Assembly (NCBI GenBank): GCA_038030265.1
Contig: CM075941.1
Coordinates: 23,932,001 to 23,996,000, forward strand
Source of the DNA: Corythucha ciliata
Lineage: Eukaryota; Arthropoda; Insecta; Hemiptera; Tingidae
Direction: 5' to 3'
DNA length: 64,000 bases
This document shows, one piece after another, positions 29,005 to 40,001 of this stretch (the first letter of the stretch is position 1; every line of letters starts with the position of its first letter). The translations under genes and the position numbers were made by a program. The notes below the pieces were generated by a model. That model saw nothing but the letters and a program-made list of their open reading frames with translations. It was not told the origin of the DNA and did not search any database.

Positions 29005-29487
29005 TGTAACGAATACACACAAGTGCATGGGCAACTTCACCCTTTTCCTTTTTTACAAAAACCATTTAAGTCCTTATCCGTAATTATTATTCCTTCTAAA
29101 AATTATCCCTATTTAAATCTACCAATACTACAAATTATTTCTCACCCCTCCCCAGCCCTTCTGCACCAAAACGGAAATCACCGAGATGCCGAGAAAGGGC
29201 GAATATTGGAGCGTCAGCAAAACTCAGCGTGAGAAAAGCGGGTTTCCCACCAATAGGTGCCGAAAAACAGATATAAGGAAGGGGCGCTCTGATCTCGCTC
29301 TCTCTGCCGTCCGAGTCTTCGCCGTAATCCCGTCAGATCCCTAGGTCCGCGTGGTGTGTCCTCCCCGAGTATAATAATAGGCTTTATACTGTGTCAATAA
29401 ATCAGTTTTATTCTTTTTAATCACTTTCTTAATTCCCCCCGGTAATAAGCCCATTCCCCAATATCGCCCAAAAAAAGGCTTGTTACA
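29005..29487 (-). repeat. 5' LTR (483 bp)
   Basis: Begins TGTAAC at 29487 and ends GTTACA at 29005 on the minus strand, a perfect 6-bp inverted end. Inside are a TATA-like AGTATAAAGCC stretch and AATAAAACTG. It lies directly against the 4-bp target duplication. Similarity in style is to Ty3/Gypsy-type LTRs with 4-5 bp duplications; no internal retrotransposon gene is left to classify it. Confidence 0.82.
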
Positions 29488-30005
29488 TTATTTACTTTGA
29501 AAAGAACATCCTGTGTACTAAGTTCTCGATGGAAACCAAATTGATTGTTAGATATAATTTTATTCCGTTCCAAAAAAGAAACTAATCTACTTTTAATACA
29601 TTTCTCCAACAATTTCTAAACAGCTAAGGTCAAAGCTATAGGCCTGTAATTACTTGTCAACAATTTATCTCCACTCTTGTACAGAGGTACAACACAAGCA
29701 TGTTTCAATGACTTGGGAAATTTACCAGTAGTAAAAGCCAAATTGAAAATATGAGCCAAAGGGCTACTAATGTAGCAAGGCAACTTTTTAAGAATTTCAT
29801 TATTTAAAGTGCCCATATTGTAAGATGAAACCAGTTTCAACTTAGCGATCAAATTTTCAACTTCAAGGGGATGCACTGGACCTAAGAATATTGACTCCTT
29901 AACCGTTGTTACACGGTCGACTTTGGATCGTACAATCTGCAACTCGGCATCACAGGGGTACCTGACTGTACTAGCTATTTCAGCCCCAACACTTGAAAAA
30001 TAGGT
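29488..30005 (-). mobile_element. LINE A, 5' part of the reverse transcriptase
   Basis: Upstream continuation of the LINE at 23693. It reads FFK/YFSSVGAEIASTV near 29990, then GPVHPLEVENLIAKLKL, FPKSLKHACVVPLYKSGD and NYRPIALTLAV, an in-frame stop near 29616, then LLEKCIKSRLVSFLERN and QFGFHRELSTQDVLF up to the insertion. The 5' end is cut by the R1-like LINE at 30006. Confidence 0.82.
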
Positions 30006-30026
30006 ATTTAGCAGACAGATGGTGCT

Positions 30027-31804
30027 CTAGGTCCCAGTACCCTGGGTATCCGAGGCCGAGAGTTGGCTAGTGGGTGGGTCACCAGCACTCGCCATCGCGG
30101 GGCCCGTGCCCCGGCGGTGGTACCACGCGTTAGCGAAGGCGAGGAAGCGGCGGGCCGACGATTTTGTAGCGACGAGGTGGCGCGGGTTTTGGGGGATTCG
30201 CCATAGATCCCTGATGTCGCGATAGAGTGTGCAGCGGAGAAGCACATGCTCCGCCGTTTCGGCCTCGCCTCCGCATGGGCAGTTGGGGTTGTCTCGGCGC
30301 CGGTGGAAGTGGAGCTTGTGGTTGAAGGAGCCGTGTCCCGATAATAATTGTACCGCTGGATAGCTTAGGAAGCGCCACTTCCACCGCAGGCGCTCCTCGA
30401 TCACGGGGATAATGGTGTGTGTGTATCGGCCAGTGGTTCCGTTATCCCACTCGCTCTGCCGGCGCCTGAGAGCTGCTCGTCGGCACTGTTTTTCGTATTC
30501 CGCTGATTCAAGTGTGGGGTGGGGGCCAGCCATTCGGGGAGTTTGGTAGTTGGTCCCTAGGAGGCGGGCTCGTAGGGCTGCGAGGACGTCCAGCTCTAGG
30601 TCGAGTGGGAGAACTCCGGCTAGGACGTGGAGTGTCAGGTGTGCCGTGGTGTTATAGGCGCGGAGCGCGGCAACAAGGAAGCGGCGTTGAATTGTGCGCG
30701 CTTGTTGGCGGTCCGAGGTCGTGCTGCCGGCCACCAGGTGACGCACGCGTATGTTATTCGCGGTATGAAGACAGCCTTGTAGTATACGAGCCGCCTCTGG
30801 AAGTCAGGCCCCCATCCTCGGCCCGATATCCCTCGGAGGAAATCGCAGCTGGCGGTGGTGGTGCGCGCTAAGTATGCCAGGTGTTGCGTTGGCAGTCCTG
30901 ATCTCATCATCGTGACTCCTAAATAGTGCACGGGGTGAACTAGCGGCATCGTTCGGTTGGTGGAGGTCCGAAGGTGTCGCGTGGCGCACTGTGGAAGGCT
31001 GCGCGCATGGTGATTTCGGCGAGATTAGCGATTCGCATGTCGATCGAGTCCCCATCCGGTGGAACATCCAGGTGGAAAGAGGTTGTTATTCCGCGGGATA
31101 CGAGGGCCTTGAAGGCAGGCCAGTTGGCATTGGCGAGGTCAAGACGGGAAGGTTGGTCCGCGACACGGGGCGGTCGATGACGGTTGTCGGCGATCTCTGT
31201 GATAATTAACACATGATCCAACGTGGTGATTGCGTCGGAGATCATCCAGGATAGGGGGGTGAGTCCGACAGCGATGGTCAGGTCGATGAAGCTGTCCCCA
31301 TGTGGGCCTGTGAACGTTGGGCCTTGGTTGGGGTCGTTGATGATCTCCGCCCTGTGGACGCAGCGCAAGGAGGCGTTGGCCGCGGGCGTCTGTCCGAGGG
31401 GCGCCCCACTCCAGAGCCCAGGCATTGAAGTCACCAAGGAGGATGATCCTTGGGAAGGAGTGAAGGAGGGTCTCGAGATGGGCGAGAATTTGAGTTTCGT
31501 GGGTGTTGGGTGGAGGTATGTAGACTGAGGCGACGATGGAGTTGCTTACTCGGACGACTGTAACGAATGGCGTGGAATGCCGGGGTAGGAACAGAGCGTC
31601 TATGTTGGGGGCGGTGATCGCAACGGCCGTGCGCTGCTCGACGCTGAAGGTTGGAGGGGCGATGCGGACACCAGTGCCTAGGGTGGGGTTTTCAAGACGG
31701 GGTACTTCCTGCAAGGCGACGAGCGTGGCCGGGATTGATGCTAAGGTTTCCCTTAGCTCGTCCCATGTTGCGCGTTGCCGCGCGAGATTAAGTTGCGCGA
31801 ACAC
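30027..31804 (-). pseudogene. R1-like ORF2: endonuclease and C-terminus, RT core deleted
   Basis: The APE-type endonuclease starts MFAQLNLARQRATWDEL, with VALQEVPRL (Glu) and ILLGDFNAWALEWG (Asp and Asn). After a frameshift near 31430 it continues PNQGPTFTGPHGDSFIDLTI and a weak HVLIITEI segment to about 30990. The palm with its FADD motif is absent. The C-terminal part resumes HYLGVTMMRSGLPTQHL, then a CCHC tail NCPCGGEAETAEHVLLRC and ends near 30027. Confidence 0.8.
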
Positions 31805-31864
31805 CAGAGGGGTGCTGGGGTTGAGGCGTTAGTGCGGTTGAGACGGTGGCTGTTGGGAAGGGTT

Positions 31865-33502
31865 CTATCCATGGTGTTCGTTATTGGTTATGTCCATTGC
31901 CGTGTCCGATGACTGAGTTGTCGGAGTGACGGTGGGTGTTATGGACTGGTTGGAGTCGGTCTGCGGGGTGGTGCCGTAGTCAGTATGTCTGACCATTTGT
32001 TGGGTGGCCGCTATAAGTGACGGGCATCGGTGATCCCTAGTGTGGTGAGTCGTGTCAGGTCTTCGGTCGCGGACGCAGTTGATGCATCGCGGTGGGCTGT
32101 TTTTGTTAGGGCATTCCCCATAGTCGTGGCCGGATGCTGAGCAGTGTCCGCAGATGGCTTCCTCCGGTTTTAGTGGGCATGATCCAGTCGAGTGGCGGAA
32201 GCCATGGCAACGGAAGCAGCGGGAAGCTTCGATGAGGTCTCGTGGCGCTACGTATATCCATGGCTGGATTTCGAGGTGTCCGCGGGTCATGATAGCGTGG
32301 CGTCCTGCAGTGGTGACCTGTTCCACTCGCGTGACAGTGCCGGATGATGTTATTGGCGTAGTTTTAGGGAAGAGGGGCACTATATCGCTCACTGGGATTT
32401 CAGGGCAGTTCTCCCGGATGGCCTGTTTGAGTTGGTCCGGAGTCCAATCGCGGGGGACTTCCGGGATTAGGAGTCTCGGATGTAGTCCCGGGAGTGGGGT
32501 GACGCGGAGAACTGCCGTGGCCAGGCGAGTAGTTTTTGTTTGTCCCTGGTGGTTCCCAGTTTTATGATCACGCCTCCTGCCCGCGTGATCTGAGTCCCCG
32601 TGATGGTTATTCCGAGGGAGCGGGCAGTGGGGAGCTTCGAAAGGAGGTCGGCAACTTTGGTGGTAGGGTCGTTGGGTTTGAGCATGAGTTGCCTGCTCGA
32701 GTCGGACTTGGGTATCGGCCCACTGGTCGCTTTTATTGTTGCCCTAGCTTGTTGGACCGTGCGTTCGACTGACCTGACACGCTCAGTTGACTTGGACCGG
32801 GTATTAGGAGAGGTGCTCTGTTTCGTGATTTGTGCAAAGGTGGTGCGTGATGCGCGAGTTGTAGGTGGGGCCAGCTGTTCCATCGCCATCAAGGGAGTTG
32901 TGCCCTGTGTAGGGGGCTGGTTGGTCGGGAGGATTTTCTTGATTTCAGGTAGAACTATTTCGCGGATTGCGGTTGAGATTTGGGTGCGGATCTTGTCCAC
33001 GATCTCTTCTCGCGTGGTGAGTGCGGTGGTTATGCTGGAGGATGTGGAGGGCGTTGTGGCTGGGTCGCGATTTGCGGGGAAGGCTATAGCTGTGGCCGCC
33101 TCCACCAGATATAGGAGGGCGTCCACCTGCTGCGTGAGCAAGTTGCGGCGATAGTGGTGCCCATTGTAGAGTGCATGTAGGATGTCGTCACGGAGGGTGT
33201 GGACTCCTTTGAGGCTTGCTGGAATGCCAGTCTCCCGGAAGAAAGTGGCCGACTGGTAGGCCATGTAGTAGGGAGGGGTGACGGTATTGGTGGTGGGGTT
33301 GCCGCTGGTGTTGGGGTTGATGGCGGGGGTTGCAGTCGGTTGAGGTGGGGGCGACGGTGGCGTGCTGGGCAGGACGCTTGAGTGGTTTCGCTGTTTTTGT
33401 CGCTGTTGTGTCTTCGGGGCTTACTTGCGTTAGGAAAAGATTCGAGAGGGAGGTCGATTTCTTTGGTTTTGATCGCAGAGGGGGGGGGAGTGATTTGGGC
33501 AT
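31865..33502 (-). pseudogene. R1-like ORF1 (Gag-like) with three zinc knuckles
   Basis: A Pro/Thr-rich N-terminus (MPKSLPPPLRSKPKKST) is followed, after a frameshift near 33260, by a helical region (DKIRTQISTAIREIVLPEIK). A further frameshift near 32430 leads to a C-terminal block CFRCHGFRHSTGSC, CGHCSASGHDYGEC and CINC with H-x-C: three CCHC knuckles typical of R1-clade ORF1. Confidence 0.78.
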
Positions 33503-33545
33503 TGTGACGGGAGGGGGGTGTGGTATATACCACTGAGTTCCCCGT

Positions 33546-34542
33546 CGAAAATTAAAATTTGCAAGACGGTGGAGGAGTACGAGGGGCGGTGGGTGGTGAA
33601 GGGGTTACCCCTCCACCGGGTGGTGGGGGGGGGGTAAAAATCCGCGGTTTGGGTGGGGGTGTTGGTGGCCGGGGGCGGGCGGGGGTCAAGTACACGTGTA
33701 CTTGTTTACTGACCGTTGTTGACCTGTACGCGTCACTAGGAGTAAACACTTGGAAAAATTCCAATGTCCGGTTTGGCAACGTCGTTTTGGAAACTTTTAC
33801 AAGTTTTAAATCACTTCTATTTAATTTTATTTCAATGTATTTCCTATGGGGCGAACTTTAAAAATCAATATCTCCGGAACGGTTCGATGGACTTTCACGA
33901 TTTCGTATACAAAAGTTTCGTCTCTGAGAGCACTATTTTTTACGCTAATAAGAAATGTGAAAAACTCACCCGGTGGGTCCAAAAGGGCGAATCCTTCTGA
34001 TGGCCAGGGGGGTGGTCCAAAAAATCCAAAATTTGGTGGGAGGCTTCCTTCCTCTTAAAGGATTATGCCTGCCAAAACTCACGAACTTTCGCGGTGAAAA
34101 ACCCGACACTTTAATTCTTAGACCTGGAGAGCTTACGGAGCGCGACGCTTACTCTTCCACGGTTGGAGAACGACTGTGAATACATGAACAAAATTCCCTT
34201 GCAGTATACCTGGAATGACCTTAAATGTAATAAATTCTTGCCAAAAAATTACACGTTGTTTTTCTTACCTTCAACACCCTTTTTTTGCGAAATTTGTCGC
34301 CAGCAACTGTCGACAACATTTCTGTTCGAGGACGCCTTCATCCTCTTGTCCCTAATTAGCCGCTTCATAAATACTTTCGAGATTAAAGTTTGTTTATCCA
34401 CGACTTCAAGCTCACTTGTTCGAATTCCGATTCCGACTGACTCGGCGAGCAGAAATGAACAATAATTGATTCCTACTAGGCTACTCGCGAGACGGTTCTC
34501 GCGCGAGAGATGTCACTACGGACGCTCTTATAAAAAAACAAA
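33546..34542. other. No gene recognised
   Basis: 33560-33700 is very G-rich and probably belongs to the 5' end of the R1-like LINE. 33760-34540 has short open frames with no motif, including a stretch near 33870 (ATCTCCGGAACGGTTCGATG) that looks like old repeat DNA. Confidence 0.45.
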
Positions 34543-34755
34543 GGGTATTCACGATCAATGTTATTTGTTACGGTCTGCTAAATGTATTTGGTTTACGAAA
34601 CCATGATAGTGAACACCCTTCGGGGAAGATTATGAATACGAAAGACATGCTTAGTTGATAAGTTCTGAACGTTGTTGATAGTGCCGTGATAGTCCGTTGA
34701 TAAAGATTATTGAATTAGATATTTCAAGAATTCTGACGATTGAAATCGCAAGGCA

Positions 34756-36046
34756 ATGCCACGATTGGGAAATAGGCAAACGATAGTGAATGATTTGATT
34801 GAAGAGTGGGCGTGCAAGATTTTAACTGCTGAGGATGAGGAAGAAGACGAGATCTTGGATGAGATGTTGGAGAAACTCTTGGTTGTTCATTCCATCAGGT
34901 AAGAGTTAATCCAGTTGTTACGATTTGTCTGACCTTCCCCAGCCTTGAAGTCCATCTGGGGCGTTCCGGGTCAAAGAGTTAAATTATTAACAGATTAACA
35001 GGTACACAACGAGTTCCGTCCTGGAAGCGTTGTTAAATCCAGGTCATGGATAGAAAACGTTCTACCAAATTTAGATGACAGCCGCTTTAAAGTTATGTGC
35101 CGAATGACACGCCGACAATTTAATCTTCTTCTGAACGAAATTAAAAATGATGAAGTATTCACTGGTCCTCATTCTTCCAAGCAGTTCCCCGTCGAGAAAC
35201 AATTGGAAATAGTCCTGTTTTTGCTTGGTGAAGAAGCTGCCAGTGTAGGCAAAACTGCCGCTTTGTTTGGGTGTGGAGATGGTGGCACGGTAGCTAAAAT
35301 CCTCAAAAGAGTTTTTACAGCAATACTCCATCTTAAATCGAAATATCTTCGATGGCCCGACGCTGGGACTCGTAAGCAGTGGGTTGATGAGTACCGTCAC
35401 GAATTGCCCTTCTGCGTTGGGTACTTGGATGGGACAGAAATTCCTCTGGCAGAGAAGCCTCTTCATGATCCTGACTCATATCTGTCAAGGAAGAACAGAG
35501 GTTTGTCCAACATGAACAACTTTAATTTCGGATTCCATGTGATTTATAATAGTGTGTATGATCCACAGGTACTCTCTCAAAGCGCAAATGGTTTGCAGTC
35601 CGACTTTGAAAATTATGCACGTCGTCACGGGGTATCCAGGAAGCGTCCACGATGCCAGGATTTTCTCAAATTGCTCATTATCAATCAACTCGCAGTTGTT
35701 TTTCAGTGGGATGGAATGGGTGGCTGCTGATAGTGCTTATAAGCTCTCAAGTACGTTAGTAACTCCGTACAGAAGCAATGCGCCAGGAATGGATTCAAGA
35801 AAGAAAAGGTTCAACCGGTTGTTCAGCACTTATAGAGTTCGGATAGAACACTATTTTGGCGAGCTGAAAGAGCGCTTTGGCAGCTTGAAATGCTTGCGGA
35901 TTAGAATAAATGGAAAAACAAGTCTGAAGTTGGCGTGCTCCTGGGTTTTGGTTTGCTGCATCATCCACAATATGCTTATCGATGACGGCGACCAGGGGGA
36001 AGAAGAATGGTACGCACTTGAGAACCACGAAGAAGGTTGTGAATAA
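34756..36046 (+). pseudogene. Harbinger D transposase
   Basis: Exon 1 (34756-34898) starts MPRLGNRQTIVNDLIEEWA and ends at donor AGGTAAGAG. Exon 2, after acceptor TTAACAG near 35002, holds SWIENVLPNLDDSRFKVMCR and the N-terminal helices. First catalytic Asp in CVGYLDGTEIPLAEKPLHD. A frameshift near 35565 is followed by HVVTGYPGSVHDARIFSNC, WVAADSAYKLS (second Asp) and RIEHYFGELKERFGSL (Glu). The exon phases differ by one base, a further break. Confidence 0.82.
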
Positions 36047-36183
36047 TTAACCATGGAAAGTGATGAAACCGAAACAGGTGTTATGAAGAGAGAAATAATC
36101 GCTCAACTGTTGAATTTGTAATAACTATTTAAACAACTTATTGTATAAGAAATGAAATAGACGTATAAAAAATACAAATTGGC

Positions 36184-37030
36184 TCATTTACCCATACGCA
36201 ACAACTCTAAATTCATCTCCTTCTCCATTTTTAATTTTTCAAGTTCGAAATGTTTTTCTATTTCTCTTTCTCGGAGCCTCGAGTCTTCGAGCATTTTTTT
36301 ATTTTCGAGCTGAATTTTCATGTTTTCTATCTCAATGTTTGATTTTCTCAGGATCATCTCATCCTTGAATCTCTCAATTTCCATGTTGAGACGCCGATCC
36401 TCAATTTCTTTATCTTGTTTCAGCTTCTTGTCTAAATACGCAAGCCTCTCTTCCTGAAGCTAACACAAAACTTGGAATAACAAAGAGCAATAATTGTGAT
36501 TTAAACTAATGTTTACCTCAAGAAGTTGAGAAAGGGAGTTTCCCTTCGATTTCTTCGCCCTCTTCGGCTCGGAATGGCTTCCTCCAGCTGATTCAGGCTG
36601 CTGAGGAACTGTTGCTGAGTCCCTTTCAGCAGCAGCCGTCGCTGTGTCCTCTTCGACGACCTCAAATTCCTCACACTCGTCAAGAAGTAGGTCTGTGGTT
36701 TCGGAATTTTCGGTGTCCAATACGAACTCCGGATGGACACTGACGCGGGATCCGAAGATGGAATCAAGAGTGTCGAATTCCGGGCACAACTTGAGCATGT
36801 AGTCTAGATAGGTTCGGTACACATTTACGTACTGCGAAAAGGGGCGTTTCGATTGTAACTAACTTACAACTAACATACCTCGAATGGTTGTCTCCTTGTT
36901 TTCATCAGTTAGACCGGCTCCGGTATTGCTGCGCCAGTCCACGGCCGCTTTGTATTTCGTTTTAAGGTTTTTCATTTTGTCTCGCATACCGGTCCAGCCA
37001 TATTTTGTCAGCAGCGGGTCGGTAGCAAAC
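36184..37030 (-). pseudogene. Harbinger D Myb/SANT-like partner gene
   Basis: Minus-strand exons in order: a Myb/SANT-like piece (MFYKKLFATDPLLTKYGWTG, then MKNLKTKYKAAVDW) ending at a donor near 36889; a linker exon with KRAKKSKGNSLSQLLE before donor GAGGTAAAC near 36526; and a last exon (from about 36465) that is a long coiled coil (LEDSRLREREIEKHFELEKL). The second to third exon joint is in phase, the first to second is not. The N-terminal helix is decayed. Confidence 0.7.
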
Positions 37031-37469
37031 AATTTTTTATAAAACATCTGGGCCGTGGGTTTCTACAAAAGGTCGTTTGTGAATAAAGGGCTTTTAAAAT
37101 TAAACAATGAAAACTTCCATGACTTACCTCGAACAAATCGCCTGGTCACTCGCTTACAGTTCTCAAAAGAGACTCCGTGTCTAATTGGACCCACCTTTTT
37201 GTTTTTTTATCTCTTTGTCGTTTTATTTTATCCATATTTAAAAAGACAAGACGAACGAAGTCTCGCGTTGTGCCTCAGCTATCGGGATTCTGGATAACCG
37301 TGCACGAGGTTATAAGTTTAACAAATACGAGACCCGAATAGCGAACCTTCAGCTCTGCTAGGTAATACGTATGTTATTTGCCTCAAACCTGCTATATCGT
37401 AAATGATAAATACCATATAACACGGTTTACGTCGTTTACGTGTGTTAAACGCAAGATCGTGAATACCCC

Positions 37470-37842
37470 TAAAGAACATTTCTGGAATTGCTGTTCAGAA
37501 CATGACACCTGTTGACACATCATACAATTTGCCCGAAGTAGTGTCGTGGAGTAAACGTGTATCGAGGAAAAAGGCACTTTACTTGGCACGTGCTTCAAAA
37601 GATTTCTATCAACGTCCAAAGATATTATTCGAAAACAATTTAAGGTGACTGCGGCTGCTCAAACTGTAAAAAGCCCACCTCATACTTCTCACTGCTGCCT
37701 AAGAGTAGACCGCAAAAGTATTGCAAACTCTTCTAGGGACATTTGTATCTGTAACTACTAGCTACTACTGCTAAATAAAACATTTCTCCTCACAATCCAC
37801 GCGTGTGTGGACGGCCTAAACTCATCAATGAGAACGATGCTC
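37470..37842. other. No gene recognised
   Basis: Mixed sequence between Harbinger D and the Ulp1 fragment. A short plus-strand stretch near 37650 could encode a Cys-rich GDCGCSNCKK segment, but it is not long enough to call. Confidence 0.35.
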
Positions 37843-38177
37843 CCGCAGTAGCATAAAGATGTTTCGTAGGCGGACATTTGTTCGAAAAAAGCATCATCAA
37901 TTGGTCGGACATGAAAGTTTCGGTTCCTGGCAAATCTATCATTCTTGTACCTCTTCATGAATGTAATCATTGGATATTGCTTGTGCTTGACTCTGGTAAT
38001 AAAATGCTTTATTATTTGGATTCCCTGAAGAGGAGTAAAGCCTTCTTGAAAAAGCAAGCTGTGAAGTACAGAGCTGCCTTAGCCGCTAATGGAGAAAACA
38101 GTGACCCCTTGAAAGTTGATGAAATGCTATCTATGCTATGCTATCTAGATATCTTCCTGCCTGAGCCCATCAAGTAA
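37843..38177 (+). pseudogene. Ulp1/SENP-like cysteine protease fragment
   Basis: Reads FEKSIINWSDMKVSVPGKSI then ILVPLHECNHWILLVLDSGN and MLYYLDSLKR. The H-W and Y-x-D-S segments match the catalytic His and Asp region of C48 (Ulp1-type) SUMO proteases. The catalytic Cys region is missing. Ulp1 domains travel with several DNA transposons. A Harbinger fragment follows within 70 bases. Confidence 0.65.
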
Positions 38178-38237
38178 ATTTATTTACATACAGGTTTGTT
38201 GGGAGAATGAAAACATAATAATTTTTTTTGTGTTTTA

Positions 38238-38625
38238 GGTTCTTTGCCACCGGAAATTCTTTCACGGCACTAACGTATGAATTCCGGATTGGAAGGAGTG
38301 AAATTGCCCAAATATTGACGGATACGTGTAAAACTGTCTGGTTCACCTAAAAAAACTCAGAAATGCCTGCACCTACTACGACAGATTGGATCAACATAGC
38401 TGATACTTTCCAAGAAAAGACAGATTTCCCCTACTGTTTGGGAGCAGTTGACGGAAAGCACGTCCGCTGCGTTAAGCCCCGGCGGTCTGGATCTAAATTC
38501 TACAACTATAAAAAGTTCTTTTCTGTCGTACTAATGGCGGTTGTTGACGGCAATCTGAAATTTATTTCCATTGATGTGGGTGCATACGGTCAGGAAGGGG
38601 ACAGCATCCTGCTGAAGTTGAGGCG
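38238..38625 (+). pseudogene. Harbinger transposase fragment (first Asp region)
   Basis: After an acceptor-like TTTTGTGTTTTAG it reads FFATGNSFTALTYEFRIGRS, has a stop near 38350, then ADTFQEKTDFPYCLGAVDGK (first catalytic Asp), SKFYNYKKFFSVVLMAVVD and VGAYGQEGDS. It belongs to the same family as element B (which has the matching NFPHCLGSMDGKHIP stretch). The remaining catalytic region is lost. Confidence 0.78.
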
Positions 38626-38749
38626 ATGTTGACGATCCTGTTGTCCATCCATTTACAAACAAAAATTCAGTCTTTTTTTCTATCACGTTCTCTGTGCTGC
38701 CTCTCGCGTTGGGCTTTTCGGTTTTTAGTTTAAAATCATTCTCAGTAAT

Positions 38750-38839
38750 ATTATTATTAGTCACTTGTAGCTTTCTTCTATACTTTTCCTGAGCTACACC
38801 CCACACTAAACAGCCATATGTAACAATTGAATGGGCCAA
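38750..38839 (-). pseudogene. LINE C-terminal fragment
   Basis: AHSIVTYGCLVWGVAQEKYR resembles the ...YGI..WG... segment after the palm of CR1/Jockey-type reverse transcriptases. About 30 residues only. Confidence 0.35.
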
Positions 38840-39423
38840 TTGATTCGCGTAATTTCTATGTTGCTTCGTACATAATTAGCAGGGGGTCCTGCCAGTGTTG
38901 GCGGGAGCAGTCTATTGATGAAATTATCGTCAGCAGGGTGTAATGAGGAGATGGCAGAGGCGACGACACGTAAGTAACATTCTGAATCACTTTTTGCCGA
39001 GATGCTTGTACTATATTGCTTGTATGGTTGCTTGTACTATATTCCTTGTACTATATATGCTTGTATTATATTTAGAGAAGAGCCCCAGCGCAGCCCCCCA
39101 CCGCCACCGAGCCCTGACTCGTCGGCTCAGGAGGAGGCAAGACGTAAGACAATGCTACCTTGAAACCTTGATAATTTAGTTTGCTAGAATCTATAATGTA
39201 TTTATTTTTTTACAGCGATGAAGACACAAATAAAAAATTATTATTAAAAGTTGTTTTCAGTTTACGTGCAACCTTCGGAGCGTACACAACTTGACTAAAA
39301 AGTAAAAGTGAGATAGGGAAATTCAGTGCAATTATTTATCCACTTTTTTCTCTACCTTTGTTTATTTGTTTGTTTCTTCACTCAATTATCGAACTTTGCC
39401 TCAAGCGAAGCTTCAACCTCATC
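38840..39423. other. Unassigned; possible small spliced exon
   Basis: 39075-39143 has an acceptor-like ATATTTAG, an open Pro-rich stretch (EEPQRSPPPPPSPDSSAQEE) and a donor (GACGTAAGAC). A similar donor lies near 38970 (CACGTAAGTAAC). These could be exons of a partner gene for the neighbouring Harbinger fragment; evidence is thin. Confidence 0.25.
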
Positions 39424-39858
39424 ATGGATGACGAGGGGGACTATTCGTCTAAAAAGCGTAAGGTGCACAATGTACAATCCTACATTAGCCCTAACCCGTT
39501 CCAGCCTTTATCTAATCTTCAAGATGAAGATAATCCCACCAACTCTACTGTGGAAAAGCCTCCTGCCTGCGACGTGAACGAAATGATGAAAGAGCTAAAG
39601 AATCTCGGCTATGATCCTGTCCAAATGGTTCCGGTCTTCCATCCGGTAACAAAGCAAGCACATCCTCTCTTTTTTCTTGATTTGAAGCCCAGCATACAAA
39701 ATCCCGAAATATACAAACTTACCACTTTTTATTACTCGAAAATTCGGGTAGAGCCACCGAAGCCCCGGCGAACCGTCCTGCAGTGTGTTCGTTGTCAGGA
39801 TTTTGGGCATCAAATACATCCCACGTCGTCTTGCAATAAACCACCAAACGCACCATCT
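39424..39858 (+). pseudogene. Jockey LINE 1, ORF1 (first part)
   Basis: A Gag-like ORF1 with a PRE_C2HC-type region. It starts MDDEGDYSSKKRKVHNVQ, then NEMMKELKNLGYDPVQMVPV, HPLFFLDLKPSIQNPEIYKL and a knuckle CVRCQDFGHQIHPTSSCNKP. The frame is cut near 39858 by Jockey LINE 2 in the opposite orientation, and the element resumes at about 43745. Confidence 0.78.
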
Positions 39859-40001
39859 ATTTGTTTTTGTTTGTTTTCAAATTTATAACTTTGTTGCACC
39901 TAGGTACATTTCAGTTAGGCTCGGTACTATGGGTATACCGATCATATGACACATGTTGCAGTAGCAGCATCCAGTGATGGGCTACGCTAATTACTAATTA
40001 T

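Larger units (their letters stand above)
25090..29487 (-). mobile_element. LTR-bounded insertion carrying totivirus-like cDNA
   Basis: A 4,398-bp insertion in LINE A with a 4-bp duplication (ATAA). It opens with a 483-bp LTR, continues with about 3.8 kb of totivirus-like sequence (capsid frame, frameshift site, N-terminal polymerase part) and closes with 88 bp of the same LTR. No gag-pol gene of the retrotransposon is present. The simplest reading is a chimeric cDNA formed by template switching between a retrotransposon and a viral RNA, then integrated by the retrotransposon's integrase. Confidence 0.8.
30006..33545 (-). mobile_element. R1-type LINE, internally deleted
   Basis: A GC-rich 3.5 kb LINE in an AT-rich setting. 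ORF1 has three CCHC knuckles and ORF2 an APE endonuclease, but most of the reverse transcriptase is missing. The 3' end joins LINE A near 30006. R1-clade elements have this ORF1/ORF2 layout. The composition contrast marks a separate origin. Confidence 0.8.
34543..37469 (+). mobile_element. PIF/Harbinger element D
   Basis: Ends share GGGTATTCACGATC in inverted orientation (34543 onward and complement ending near 37469), with TTTACG-type sequence just inside. It carries a plus-strand transposase and a convergent minus-strand Myb/SANT-like gene that do not overlap. A clean 3-bp duplication is not seen. About 2.9 kb, degenerate. Confidence 0.78.

Noticed and set aside
30512..33536. Many long plus-strand open frames
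   Set aside because: They are antisense shadows of the GC-rich R1-like LINE. The minus strand has the zinc knuckles and endonuclease motifs; the plus frames are Gly/Val/Arg-rich with no motif.
34163..34465. 100-codon plus-strand frame upstream of Harbinger D
   Set aside because: Composition and lack of motifs suggest chance; it is not bounded by splice or promoter signals.
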